Positions 45,483 through 56,573 of a DNA stretch of 64,000 nt are shown piece after piece. Where the stretch lies: assembly GCA_030770425.1 (NCBI GenBank), contig JASJFT010000036.1:124001-188000 (forward strand), given 5' to 3'. Position 1 is the first letter of the stretch. Every line of letters starts with the position of its first letter. Position numbers and translations under genes: made by a program. The stretch comes from Darksidea phi (taxonomy: Eukaryota > Ascomycota > Dothideomycetes > Pleosporales > Lentitheciaceae). The notes under the pieces were generated by a model. It was not told the DNA's origin. It saw nothing but the letters and a program-made list of their open reading frames with translations, and ran no database searches.

Positions 45483-46706
45483 GGTTGTGGGATGTTACCT
45501 AAGGTACCTAAGTAGTTTGCGACTCACGCCTGTAGGGGGACGTCGATTGCGTTTTATCTGGTGCAATTGAGGAGACCAGGCTTGAATGGCCCTCTTCTTT
45601 ATTACGGGATGAAGAGCTCATATGAGTGCGTTCATGTGTCTTTTGTTGGGCAATATACGCAATCAATCTGCGGTTGAATAGTTGTTGCAACTGCAAGTTG
45701 ATAGGTGCCCCACATCAGAATTAATTGCGCTTTGGTCGAATGCCTTATCCATCACCCTGAGATCATATTACTACTCCGATGTCTTACTTACTACCTCACC
45801 GCGAGAGCAATCCAGCCATAAATTCTTCTCGGCTTTAAGTACCGGTGCCTCTCTGATCCAGCTTCTTGGGTGCAAATTGATTATTTTGCTGGCCCTTATG
45901 CAGCCCGCGCTCCTCTTGTTTCCCTCGCATCTGTAACTCGAAATCATGTCCTCTACACTCTCCACCAGCGCTCTGTCCTTTGAATGAGCCATTCAAGTAG
46001 AACGCAATCCTCGAGGCCACCCTCGGACGTCTCCGCAGGAGGCGCCGCGAATATCTTGCCGTAGCTAAGCCAGCAGCGCAAAATTAGATAGGCGATTTTG
46101 AGATCGGCCCATAGGGGGGAATCGGTGTTGAAGTTTTTAAGGTCGGAGAAGACGGCGTAGAGGCGCAGAATGCACGTCACTGTGCTGCTACCTTGTGTCA
46201 CCATCTGGAACTGAAATGGCAAGATGCGGACCTCCGCCGAAGCCGTCAAGAATGTGAGAACCAGTCCCATTTGAAGCGGTGCCGGTATAGGGAGCACTAG
46301 CATGACCAGTGCCTGCACATTTCGGTAACAACCTTATCCACAACACAAAATCATACTAGGCCTTTTAGGGTTTGCGATACTAACTGACACTAGATTTATT
46401 ACAATTCCCCTTCAAATACCATAGGCAGGTTCCTCTCCGGACTGTGAAGGTAATAAATTTACTGTTACACTTTAACAACTAAGTTGATGTTCCATGTATA
46501 GTTCTTAGATCCGGAAGCTGGGATTACGTTGATCAAAAGCCGTGAAAAATTGAGTACCTACCGTTAAGGTCACTTACAAGACGTTCCGCTTCGCTATTAA
46601 AATATCCTAAAAATTTATACTCCGCTCTACCAGTCACCCAACTTTTAAATATATGGTCCAAAAAAAGTACTACTTTTCTCAGGAATTGCGACCGAGGCGT
46701 AGAAAC
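45483..46706. other. Intergenic, partly AT-rich
   Basis: A minus-strand frame (45953 to about 46300) contains SPLWADLKIAYLILRCWLSY but has no clear start, and I cannot assign it. From about 46350 to 46720 the base composition becomes AT-rich, as in RIP-affected repeat DNA, without a recognisable element. Confidence 0.4.
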
Positions 46707-46720
46707 AAAAAAGAAAAAAA
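46707..46720 (-). terminator. RNA polymerase III terminator of the tRNA-Gly
   Basis: On the minus strand, 13 nt past the discriminator base, the sequence reads TTTTTTTCTTTTTT. This is more than enough for Pol III termination and indicates that the tRNA locus is (or was) a genuine Pol III unit and not only a fragment. Confidence 0.7.
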
Positions 46721-46733
46721 GTGAATGTGCTTC

Positions 46734-46864
46734 TGCATCGGCCGGGCTGTATTCAATATTAGTCAACTTATATCATAACATATTTGGCGGTACTTACAAT
46801 CGAACCCGGGGCTAGCCGATGTTGCTTTTGGCAACGGCTAATTTTACCACTAAACCACCGATGC
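46734..46864 (-). tRNA. tRNA-Gly(GCC) with a 9-nt anticodon-loop intron and a 51-nt spliceosomal-like insert
   Basis: The minus strand starts GCATCGG, which pairs perfectly with CCGATGC at 46741-46735. The A box TGGTTTAGTGG is present. The anticodon stem AGCCG/CGGCT encloses TTGCCA (anticodon GCC), then nine extra bases AAAGCAACA at the usual 37/38 intron site, with GTTGC/GCAAC pairing. The T-stem CCGGG and loop TTCGATT are then interrupted by 51 bases (46797-46747) before the 3' T-stem CCCGG. The insert begins GTAAGT, has TTGACTAAT near its end and finishes ACAG. Removing both segments leaves a normal 71-nt tRNA with every stem intact. The insert splits the B box (GGTTCGATT|CC). Whether this locus makes functional tRNA is unknown. 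Confidence 0.85.
46747..46797 (-). other. 51-nt spliceosomal-intron-like insert inside the tRNA-Gly T arm
   Basis: 5' GTAAGTACC, branch-point-like TTGACTAAT with its A about 12 nt before the end, and 3' ATACAG. Length, donor, branch point and acceptor match the short protein-gene introns elsewhere in this window. It sits exactly between tRNA positions 60 and 61. No target-site duplication was visible, and no second copy was noticed in the window by eye. Confidence 0.75.
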
Positions 46865-47729
46865 TTGACGTTGGTTTCTTTTAATTATGGACGAATTGTT
46901 CGGAATGTACCTTGATATACTACTACTGGAAATTGCCACCACCACTGGGGATATCAAACGGGGGATCGCAAAAATTCCGTACGGCAAATGCGTCTGGAAC
47001 TGGTTTAGTAGGTGTAGTGGGGCAATATATACTAGGTAGAATTGAATGCGGAGCTAGTGGGGTGGCGGGAATACAAGTAGTTATAATCGGCAGTAGGTTT
47101 AGAGCGAGCTGTGACAGACATTTGGGAGAGAAGTGAAGTGCAAAGATAGCAGAAAGTCCCTAAAGACGTTCGTAGTGGCAGAGCTCCTATTTAAGAGAGT
47201 TTAGAAAGCATTCTAAGCCCTGGTAATCGGGCTTTGATGCTGTCTTGTATAGCTAGGGATGACGCAATGTGTGTTCAACATTTGAAGTGCAGTTGATAGC
47301 AGGAACATGAAATGTGCTTATTTTGGGTTGCTAATTGGTATTCACTTTGGGCGGTAGCAGTAGGATGTGATGGCGAGGCCTGAGAAGGCGGATGAGTGTG
47401 CTGACTCGAGGAGCGGAGAACTGGCTAAGCGCGACCATGTGCCATCATCCCCAGAACAAGTGGGCGGGGAAAGAGTCTCTGAGACGCTCAGTGCAGATCA
47501 ATGATAGGTGAGATTCAACGCAGAGTGGGGCCGAGAAAGGAGCGACATGGGTCCTCTGCAAGCGAGCCAATTGGCGAGAGGCCGTTGTCCATTGCGTCGA
47601 TGACGTATCCCATCTGCGTTGTTGCGGCCGAACCCGAGCGAATAACAGGCCGCCCAAAGACAGACGTCGTCAGCTGCAGCATTGCACAGCTCATATACTC
47701 CAACCCCACCTCCTCCTGCGCGTGGTTCT
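46865..47729. other. Intergenic, nothing recognised
   Basis: Upstream side of both the tRNA (minus) and the AIF-like gene (plus). The first ~150 bp are AT-rich, then composition returns to normal. No gene was supported. Confidence 0.45.
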
Positions 47730-49629
47730 ATGCAGTCCTTCCGCCGTTTCACACCTCTGCGAAGCTTCCTCAAGCTCCAAGCACACTTTCAGTCCAATTT
47801 CCTACAGACAGCTCGGTTCAGCACAAGCATCAGAGCTATGACGCAAGAGTTTAAGCTCAAGGGTTTAACATCCCTTAATCTGAAGAACGGCGAGAAGCAA
47901 GAGGTGGAAGTAGAAGGCGTTGAGGGCGGAAAGGTGCTTCTTCTCAAGGTGCAAGACAAGGTACACGCTACTTCGGCGAACTGCACCCATTACGGCGCGC
48001 CGTTGAAGGCCGGCGTTCTTACGCCAGAGGGACGACTGACTTGTGCGTGGCATGGAGGTGAGTACTGGTCTCGCAGACCTAGAGGCTTCGTCTAATAGGG
48101 CGCAGCATGCTTCAATGTCGCAACGGGGGACGTGGAGGATGCCCCTGCGCTCGACCCGCTTTCGAAGTACGACGTGTTCGAGAGGGACGGAGCTGTTTAT
48201 GTCAGGACCGACAAGGATACCATCAAGGCAAACCGGAGGTTCCTCAACCTCAAGTGCTCAGCAGCGAGCAATGATAAAGTGCTCGTCATCGGAGGGTACG
48301 TATGACGTGATCGTCAAGTAGGGTCGATGGACTAACTATTCGCAGGGGCTCAGGCACCCTGGGTGCAATTGAAGGCCTTCGGGGTGGGGGATACAAAGGA
48401 GCTATTACCGTGATTTCCAAAGAAGGTTACCAGCCCATTGACCGAACAAAGCTATCAAAAGCCCTACTCGCCGATATTTCCAAGGCTGCATGGAGACAAC
48501 CGGAGTTCTACAAGGACGCATCGATTGAAATTCTCGAGGACGAGGTGAAGAGCGTAGACTTCTCGGCGAAGAAAGTATCAACCAAGTCCGACAAGGTATA
48601 CGAGTACACCAAGCTTATACTGGCGACTGGCGGTACACCAAGATGGTTGCCGTTGGAAGGTTTGAAGGGAGATCTGGGCAATGTCTTCTTGTTGCGGACT
48701 TTACCGGATGCACAGAATATTCTCAAGGCGGTTGGCGACAATGGCAAGAAAATCGTCGTGATCGGCAGCTCCTTCATTGGCATGGAGGTGGGCAACTGTC
48801 TAGCGAGCATGAAGAACAATGTTACCATTGTTGGTATGGAAGAAGGAAAGTCTCCCATGCCTCTAAATGTTGCCTCAGCTAACCATCCACAGCTCCGATG
48901 GAGCGCATCATGGGCAAAAAAGTCGGACAGATCTTCCGCGGACTCCTTGAGAAGAACGGGGTCAAGTTCAAGATGGGTGCTAGTGTCGACAAGGCAACAC
49001 CTTCTAAGAGCGACTCGTCCAAAGTGGGAGCGGTACACCTCAAGGACGGTACCACACTGGAGGCTGATCTGGTTATCGAAGGTGTTGGTGTTGCACCAGC
49101 AACCGAATACCTGAAGGACAATCCAAGCGTACAGCTTGAAAAGGACGGCTCGTTGAGCACGAACGAGGCGTTTGAAGTCAAGGGCTTGACCGACGTCTTC
49201 GCCATCGGCGACATCGCGACATATCCCTACCACGGCCCAGGCGGAAACGGTTCGCCTATCAGGATCGAACACTGGAACGTAGCGCAGAACGCCGGTCGTT
49301 CGGTCGCCAACACCATCAACAACCCCGGGTCGGCGCCTAAGCCCTTCATTCCTGTCTTCTGGTCAGCACTTGGATCGCAGCTGCGATACTGCGGCAACAC
49401 GGTTGGGGGTTACGACGACGTTGTCATACAAGGAGACTTCGAGAAGCCATCGTTCGTCGCGTACTACACCAAAGGCGAAGAGGTGGTAGCTGTGGCTTCG
49501 ATGATGAAGGATCCGCTTATGACGCAGAGCGCGGAGCTGATGCGGCGGAAGAAGATGCCCAGCAAGAGCGAGCTCCAAAAGGGCGTTGACATTATGGAGA
49601 TTGGGGTGCCGTCTGAGATCAAGATCTGA
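47730..49629 (+). CDS. AIF-like Rieske / FAD-NAD(P) oxidoreductase (AIFM3 type)
   Basis: Probable mitochondrial flavoprotein of the apoptosis-inducing-factor family with an N-terminal Rieske domain. Four exons: 47730-48057, 48106-48295, 48346-48845, 48893-49629 (584 aa). The first ~36 residues are Arg/Phe/Ser-rich and resemble a mitochondrial presequence; a second ATG at 47838 (MTQEFKLKG) would give a shorter cytosolic form. Rieske ligands: CTHYGAP (C85, H87) and CAWHG (C105, H108). FAD-binding VLVIGGGSGTLGA, the ATGGTPRWLPL motif, NAD(P)-binding VVIGSSFIGMEVG and C-terminal TDVFAIGDIA follow. Exon 3 must end at a GA donor (G|GAAAGT) to give VGMEEAPMERIMG; the nearest GT donor, 12 bp upstream, would delete four residues in frame. 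Confidence 0.9.
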
Positions 49630-50141
49630 GACTTGAAAGGCTAAGGCAGATGGGACCATGGTGTCGCCGTAGAAAGGCCACTACTCTGAAAGACATTCTT
49701 GCCATGACGTCAAGTGTGCTTCCCCTTTCCTGTGATACCGCGTACCCTTGACTTGTCTCCGAACTCAATTGACAGCTGGCGAAAAGACCTCCCCCCTCCC
49801 AGCACCACCCGCGCACATCTAACCATAATCTAAGAACAGTCACCATGTCTTGGGCAGGGTGCCACGCGGTGGTAAATCCGGGCGACCCGAGCGCCCAGGT
49901 AATTTCCGAACTCGCCCAATTCGCCCAGCGCTAGTCACTGCAGGCCTAAAAAAGTAAATTGTAGAAGACTGTGCAAAACCTCACGGGACGACAGCGGATC
50001 CCGTTCTATTCCACGAACAACGGCGACGCCGCTCGGAAGCTTCCTAGCGGCCCTCTGCAGGCGAGCCGGAAGCTGATTGGCGCGGCTGGCGAGGGCGGTG
50101 GCATGCAGGGCGGATCCCTTACAGATGTATGTTGGTGCGAA

Positions 50142-50276
50142 AGATGAAGATGGAGATGGAGACGGAGACGGAGATGGAGATGGAGATGGAGATGGAGATG
50201 GAGATGGAGATGGAGATGGAGATGGAGATGGAGATGAAGATGATGATGAAGATGCAGATGCAGATGAAGACGATGG
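50142..50276 (+). repeat. GATGGA hexanucleotide microsatellite
   Basis: About 22 units, pure GATGGA in the centre with GACGGA and GATGAA/GATGCA variants at the edges. Because it is a multiple of three it stays open in several frames (Asp-Gly, Glu-Met, or His/Ile-Ser on the other strand). It is probably a length-variable locus. Confidence 0.95.
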
Positions 50277-50740
50277 AGCGCACAGTCACGGCTGGCGATG
50301 GCGGTTGGGACGATACGGGCTGTTTGATGAGTAGATGGTGCATAAAGGACAATTTGCGCAATCCCGGCGGGCCAGGTCCCAGGTTGCAGGGCGGCGTCGT
50401 GGGGTCGTGAAACAGCCACACCTCTGGCCGGCTAGGAAAGGAGACGGTGCATTCGACGCAGCAGCAGGCGCTGTCGCCCACGGCGCGTCTGCAGTGCACA
50501 ATTATCCTGCTCCCGCGCGTTGCTGTGGCCCATGCCGGGCGTGGAGTGGCATGCTATGCGTCTAATGCCGGCGGCACGCTCCCCTTTTGCTACCCGCTAT
50601 CCTTAAGCCACACCAAGCGAGATTGGCCCGTCGCCTCAGCCGCTCCTTCCTGTGCACTCGACCCACGTCAAGAACTGCCCTCCGTCACCCTCCAGCTCTC
50701 GAGAGCCTCGACGTCGCCCGTTGAGCCCGGCGGTCCGCGC

Positions 50741-50772
50741 TGCCTCTGTCTCTGCCTCTGCCTCTGCCTCTC
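50741..50772 (+). repeat. CTCTGC short hexanucleotide repeat
   Basis: Five imperfect units (CTCTGC/CTCTGT) in a pyrimidine-rich leader about 400 bp before the kinase start codon. Confidence 0.85.
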
Positions 50773-51030
50773 CTCTCGACCTCCCTCCCCCCTCGCGCCC
50801 ACCCCGAGACACGTGCAGCCTGAGATTGCCCGCCGGACACGCTCGCTATCCCGCGCGCAGTGCATGTGAAGGGGCTCCAGGGCAACCGCACGCCCACCCG
50901 CCGCCCGTCGACGGTCGCCCACCCGCCATCGCAGCCATCACCACATCCCAATTGCCTCTGCTCCGCCGTCGTGTGCGCCGACAGCAAGAGCGCGAGCCCC
51001 CAGCCAGCGTGACTCTCGCGCGCGCCTGGA

Positions 51031-51061
<31 letters not shown>

Positions 51062-51066
51062 TCGTC
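51031..51066 (+). repeat. TCTGCG short hexanucleotide repeat
   Basis: Five to six units of TCTGCG ending in TCTTCG, about 90 bp before the kinase start codon, probably in the 5' leader. Confidence 0.85.
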
Positions 51067-51153
51067 CTGCCGTAGCGAACAGCTCTCCCCGCGACAACCC
51101 CCCGACGCGGTGCCTGAGTACCGGCCGCCCGACAGACGGCACCTCGCCAGGAC

Positions 51154-54100
51154 ATGTCTTCTGCCGCCGTGCAGCAGAGCGGCCCCGCCCTATCCAGCCG
51201 AGCGCCGCATTCACAGCAGCAGTACTACTCGCAGCAGTCGCCCGCCGCCGCCGCTTCACCGGGCTCCACAAGAAAGCACTCGCGACGGCCCAGTAATGGC
51301 GCGTCGCCCAATCCGCCAACCACGCCCCAGACCCACCACTCTCCGGCCGTGTCTGCCCACTCCAACGTGAACACTCCACGCGCCCCGCCGACGTCTGCAC
51401 ACGAATCTCCCGCCATGGCCACGGCCGCCGCCCCCTCTGCCAGCGCGCCCATGCCCCCGCCGCGCACCTCGTCCCATCGCCAAAACAGCCCGTCCGCACC
51501 CCGCGCACCTCAGGATGCCGCCCAGTCCCGCAGGAAAGGAAAGGACGGCCCGCGACACCAGGGGAGCTCCAGCAGGTCGAAGCCCTCGCAGCCTACACAC
51601 AGTCGGTCTGCGTCCGCGGTCGGCCAGCCCCCAGCAGGCACAAGCCTTCCCCGCGAAGAGAGCACAGTCATCAACAGAATCGTGGTTGCAGACCCGCAGG
51701 AAGACATTGCCCGCGAACAGGCCCGGCAAGCCGAGTCAGTCCCCGCAGCTTCCGGCGCCGATCTTACTCCCATCACCGGTCTTGGCCTTGTGGGCAGCGA
51801 GGGCGTAGATGATGGCGGTCGCGGCGCAGGAAGGAGCCGCCAGGACCACTCCCAAGGCTCTGGGAAACGCTCACGCTTTGGCAACTATGTGCTAGGGCAA
51901 ACACTCGGCGAGGGTGAGTTTGGCAAGGTCAAGATGGGCTGGAAAAAAGACAGCAGCGTCGAGGTGGCCATCAAGCTGATACGGAGAGAGACGCTCGGGG
52001 GCAACGCAAACCGCCTACAGAAGATCTACCGCGAAATTCACATCCTCCGCGGACTCGAACATCCCAATATTGTCAGACTCCACGAAATGGTGGAGACGGA
52101 GCGTCACATCGGCATCATATTAGAGTATGCGTCGGGCGGCGAGCTCTTTGACTACATCCTCAACCATCGATACCTGAAAGACGGCGCAGCACGTAGACTG
52201 TTCGCCCAGCTCATCTCTGGGGTGGGCTATCTCCACAAGAAGGGCATTGTGCACCGCGACTTGAAGCTGGAGAATCTGCTGCTCGACCGCAATAGGAATA
52301 TCATCATCACCGATTTTGGGTTCGCCAACACCTTCGACCCGGACGACGAACTGGGAGAGGACATAGAATTCAACCTCTCGAACAAGGAATTCGTGAAGGC
52401 TATGGGACTGGAGGGCGGCGAGGGTGTGCGTCGCGGCGATCTCATGCAGACTAGCTGTGGCAGTCCCTGTTATGCAGCCCCAGAGCTGGTAGTCAGCGAC
52501 TCGCTATACACTGGTCGCAAAGTTGACGTATGGAGTTGCGGAGTCATTTTGGTACGTCGTATGTAGACCCACGTCTCTACACATGCTGACAACCTGTAGT
52601 ACGCCATGCTAGCCGGCTACCTTCCCTTTGACGATGATCCAGCCAATCCCGAAGGTGACAACATCAACCTTTTATACAAGTACATCGTATCTACTCCGCT
52701 CACATTCCCCGAATATGTCACACCGCATGCTCGCGATCTGCTCAAGCGCATTCTCGTCCCGGACCCCAGAAAACGTGCAGACCTGTTCGAGGTGGCCCGG
52801 CACAGCTGGCTCAGCGACTTTGCGCACGTGGTCAGCTTCATTACTTCTAGCGCCACTACGTCTAACGACATGCAGAAGGCTGCGACTATCAATAGTATGT
52901 TTCATGCAATCTGCTCTGGCTATTTGCGTGCTAACTCTGAACAGAAGATCCGCTCGAAGCACCGCCAGCATTAGCAAGAAGCGCCTCTGTTCGTGAGCCA
53001 GGGAAACCGCATACCGCAGTCGCTCCTACACATGGCGGACTTACGGCGAAGCGTGAACAGATCAATCAGCCGCCAACAGACAAGTCGAAGAAGGATCGGG
53101 ACAACAAACGAAGAACTGTTCAGGTCGAGTACGTGGCACCTCAATCGCAGACTGCCCGCGGCGAAGCTTCGCCCCCAATTGTCCCAACAACAACCTCTAA
53201 GGCACGGGCCAAGGAACAGGGTCCAACCGAAGTGCCGTCCACGGATGGCTACAACGCTCGGCCCAGTCGTACCACAGCTAGCACTACTGCAGGGGCTGCT
53301 TCGCGACCTGGCCGGGAACCTCAAAGATCCGTTTCGGATTACACTGCCTTTGGTACGATGCCTCCAACTTCTGCTGCCCGTCCCTCAACCGGTGGGACGC
53401 TGGGTGCAAGCTCTCGTTTACCATCAAGAGGCAATTCATATAGTCAGCCTGCGACTGCTACCGTTGCCCAGACTAATGCGGAAGGCCGCTTCTCGCAACC
53501 AAAGGGCAAACAATACTCCATTTCCTCGCCCGGTGCTCAGCAAGGATCTGAGATGGGTCAACCAAGCATTGGACAGCCAAGTGCGCAACGAGTGCATTCA
53601 ATACAAACCGAGCAGAAAGGGCATAGGCGCTCGAACACGGTTAGTGAGACCCTAGGCAGGGTGACGTCGATGTTTTCGAGCCGTCAACCGTCCTATCCGC
53701 AAGACCCCAAAGAATCTTCCACTACCCAAAACTCGAACTACGCGCATGAGAAGCTCCAGAAGTCCTATCCTCCCACTTCTATGCCTGGACCTATTGCTAA
53801 TGATAATGCTCCTCGGCAGAGCAACGAATCGAGCAGGCGAACATCATTCGGCTTCTCGCGTAAGACTACGAATGAGTCGAACAACACTGGCAAATCAAGT
53901 AGAAGGTTTTCACTCATTCCGTCTTCGCTTTCCAAAACATTCTCCTCTAATCAGAGAGAAAGTATGCCGGCGACGACGCATTCAGGTCGCCGGGGCTCGT
54001 CGACTGCTCCTAGCCGCCCCCGAGCCACCTCTCGTCCTGGCCTGGGCTTTGGCCACGGTGGCGGATCCCGTACTCCTAGTCAGAGTACTACGGGAAGCAA

Positions 54101-54539
54101 TGTCGCCGGCTTATACGACGGGCCTCGTGATAGCTCTAGAAGCCGGCCGGGTCCATCTTCAGCACCCGCCAACCAGACACAATTCGACCACCCACCACCT
54201 ATCGGTGACGAGAAATTCCCAGGACCTCGCGAACCGCATCCATCCATGCAGAACCCTAATAGGCCCTACCGTCACCACAACAACGACTCTGAAGCCAGTG
54301 AGCCCATGGCGCAGGCTCCGAATCGCGATCATCGACCGCAGTATCCACAAGGTATGAGTGGTAATGAGACGGCACAGGGGACTCCGGATGTGCCGAGGAA
54401 GGGCGTCCTGCAAAAAAGCAGGAAGTTTGCGGATGCGTATGATGAAAGTGCGGGGAACAAGGGGAGTAGCGGGAGCTCGAAGCGAGTTATGGACTTCTTC
54501 AGACGGATGGGGAGACAGAGGGGGAGAGAGGATCGGTGA
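51154..54539 (+). CDS. Ser/Thr protein kinase, Kin4-like (CAMK/SNF1-related)
   Basis: Three exons: 51154-52551, 52600-52894, 52945-54539 (1095 aa). A ~240-residue Ser/Pro/Gln-rich N-terminus precedes the kinase domain. Motifs: Gly loop [12 protein letters not shown] (about residue 249), VAIKLIRRE (catalytic Lys), [12 protein letters not shown] (about 366), [10 protein letters not shown] (about 386) and [16 protein letters not shown] (about 440). An insert of about 30 extra residues ([20 protein letters not shown]) lies between DFG and APE. Together with the T-loop [13 protein letters not shown] it is typical of Kin4-type kinases, which in yeast act in the spindle-position checkpoint. Exon 1 ends at VIL and exon 2 resumes [13 protein letters not shown]. 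The ~500-residue C-terminal tail is disordered and Ser-rich and ends [15 protein letters not shown]. Role inferred from family only. Confidence 0.85.
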
Positions 54540-55597
54540 ACAGGAAGCCAAAAGAGAAAGTGCGTTTCTGAGGGCTATCGTTTGGGCTATCGTTTGTCTA
54601 TGAAAGCGGGCGTATTGATAGCGTAACACAGCTTCGGGTGTAGCGAAAGAGCATAGGGCGATGTGTTTGAAGGGCGCAAGATTTATTTTGTTCCGAGTCG
54701 AGTCGAGTCCCTAGCGAAAGGGCGTTGACACTGCGAGGGAGGGGATAGTATTTGCATTAGCAGGCGTTTCTTCGCACGGTGCTCGATGGTGTTCCTACTG
54801 CTGTATTTTGGAGGAGCGAGCAACTCGCCTCTTTTGGTAATTTTTAGTCATTCTCGTTGGAACCCCTTGTTTCTCTCCTATTTTCCGCAGTCGTATACAC
54901 CGGTGTCGCGAATGTTCTCGGTCTGATCTCGGGTTAGGAGATACGTAGGATAGTGTAGGTGTAGGCTAGATGCGAAAGGAGCCAGAAGGAGGAGGAGCGA
55001 ATGCGAAGTCGATGAATCGGGGATTTTGGTGTGCCGGCTTCGATATGGTGTTGATTGTCTTGCCTCGTGCTAGCTGATAACATCTGGCATCTCTCTCTCT
55101 CTGCAGATACAGGCCAGAGTGCCCTTTGTCGATTAAGCAGTTCAAAAACATCGCCTTGTTATTTGGCACTGCTCCTTCGGAAGGGACTACTAACAGTACT
55201 GTATAGAACTTTTATACGGCTGTGATCATGGATATGAGTGTGTAAGGTGTAGGTACATATTAATAAAGCCGGGTATCGAGGATCAACATGCCCATCTCGA
55301 ATGGCGGTCACGGTATCTTACATATCAATCTCAGGACTAGGAATCAATTTCCTTCTTATGTCCTTGATTTTTACCGAAATGGTTATGTGAAGCAGCGAGT
55401 GGAGGAGAAAAGGGTATCGCATTTTGTATGCCTCTGGAAATAAAGAAGATCTAACATCGCCCTCACATGCCGGTATATACATCCAGGTATCCCCCCCAGT
55501 GCCTCCATGCCCAAATATGGCTCGCCGATATAGTTGTGCACTCTCTCGTCCGTTGTGCTTCTCGCGGTGGGTTCTGTCATTAACAGAGCCTGAAAGT
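54540..55597. other. Intergenic between convergent genes, nothing recognised
   Basis: 3' flanks of the kinase and the Mpv17-family gene. A short (TC)n run lies near 55088-55102. No gene or RNA was supported. Confidence 0.5.
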
Positions 55598-56573
55598 TTA
55601 TGAAGGAGGCAATTCTCCACCCTCCTTGCCCTTGGGCTTCTCAGTCCCCTTCGCCGCGGAGCTACCGCTCGAATTCAGGTAGCTGAGATAGCAGTTCCAG
55701 CCTGATTTCACTATTAGTAAAATCCACGCCAGAAGCCATGTCATCCTGGAAGCTGGTCGGTGCCTGCCGCCTGTAGAAGTTCAACTCACCCAGCGCCACG
55801 AAATTTACGACCAGAACCCTAAATTCCAGCGGCACAAACTTGAAATTCACACCCTGCACCCATGGCCACAGCAGGAAGTTGTTCACCATCCCTGGAACGT
55901 ATGCACTCCGTAATCTCTCCCGCGGACTTGCGCCTTCTAAGTACGCCATCGAGGAGAGGAAGAGAGCCATATTGACGGGGGCGAAGACGAATTGGTCGCA
56001 GGCGACACGGGCAGCGATTGTTCGGTTCGTAGTAGACATGTGGATGCGCGAGGCGAGGAAGGAATACCATTTTGTAGCTGCCGGGCCGAAGATGGCTAGG
56101 TAGGTATTAGTTTCTTGCTGAGGTCTGTGTAGGTACGGGATGAGAGAGGAGAGACGTACCACCGCCGTAAGCAGCCATTCGTCCTGTTCGCGTGAGGTCG
56201 TGCTTGTCTAAGCCCTTCTTTTCTACGCCTTGCTGTGCCATCACATCGCCAGTTGCGAAGAGGACCTGTTTCAGCTTAGCACGTGTCGAGAAGCTCCCCT
56301 TCCTTTGCGCCGGTTCTCTTCGCGCCCATTTCTTCGCGTAGACCTCCATCAATGCATCACGAAGCTCTAGACAAGCTCCGGCGAACGATGGTCGACGGCG
56401 TAATCGAGAAAGAAAAGACTTTCATACAGCCGTAGTAATACTCTGCGTAAGCAGTGGCGCGCTCTTCAGCTTCGCTTGATACCTGTCCACGTCTCCATTA
56501 GCTCCGTCTGTCCCCTTGCACTCCCTTTTTCTTTCCTGACCCATGCTCGGACTACTCACCATCTAAACGCCAT
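55598..56573 (-). CDS. Mpv17/PMP22-family inner-membrane protein (Sym1-like)
   Basis: Small integral membrane protein of mitochondria or peroxisomes; yeast Sym1 is needed for growth on ethanol at high temperature. Five exons: 56573-56560, 56482-56428, 56265-56160, 56095-55790, 55701-55598 (194 aa). The reconstructed start [20 protein letters not shown] and [18 protein letters not shown] are typical. [20 protein letters not shown] is followed by WYSFLASRI. The signature region [19 protein letters not shown] and [13 protein letters not shown] confirm the family. The first exon carries only 14 coding bases. The C-terminus adds a short Lys-rich tail. Complete. Confidence 0.92.

Larger units (their letters stand above)
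49630..51153. other. 1.5-kb intergenic region rich in hexanucleotide repeats
   Basis: Contains (GATGGA)n at 50142-50276, (CTCTGC)n near 50741-50772 and (TCTGCG)n near 51031-51066, listed separately. The last part (50580-51150) is a strongly pyrimidine-rich, GC-rich leader of the kinase gene. Long open frames here come from the low complexity; none is convincing. Confidence 0.55.

Noticed and set aside
45953..46318. 121-codon minus-strand frame with SPLWADLKIAYLILRCWLSY
   Set aside because: No convincing start or domain; reported only in the intergenic note.
46533..46766. Tail of the tRNA-Gly region read as a SINE
   Set aside because: The 3' acceptor and T-stem are recovered after the 51-bp insert and a Pol III terminator follows, so a tRNA gene with an insert explains the sequence better than a tRNA-headed SINE.
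50077..50334. Long frames across the GATGGA repeat on both strands (Asp-Gly or His-Leu/Ile-Ser repeats)
   Set aside because: Openness follows from the repeat unit being six bases; no start context, domain or splice evidence.
50652..51296. 214-codon Arg/Pro-rich frame before the kinase
   Set aside because: Product of GC- and CT-rich leader sequence; overlaps the kinase start in another frame.
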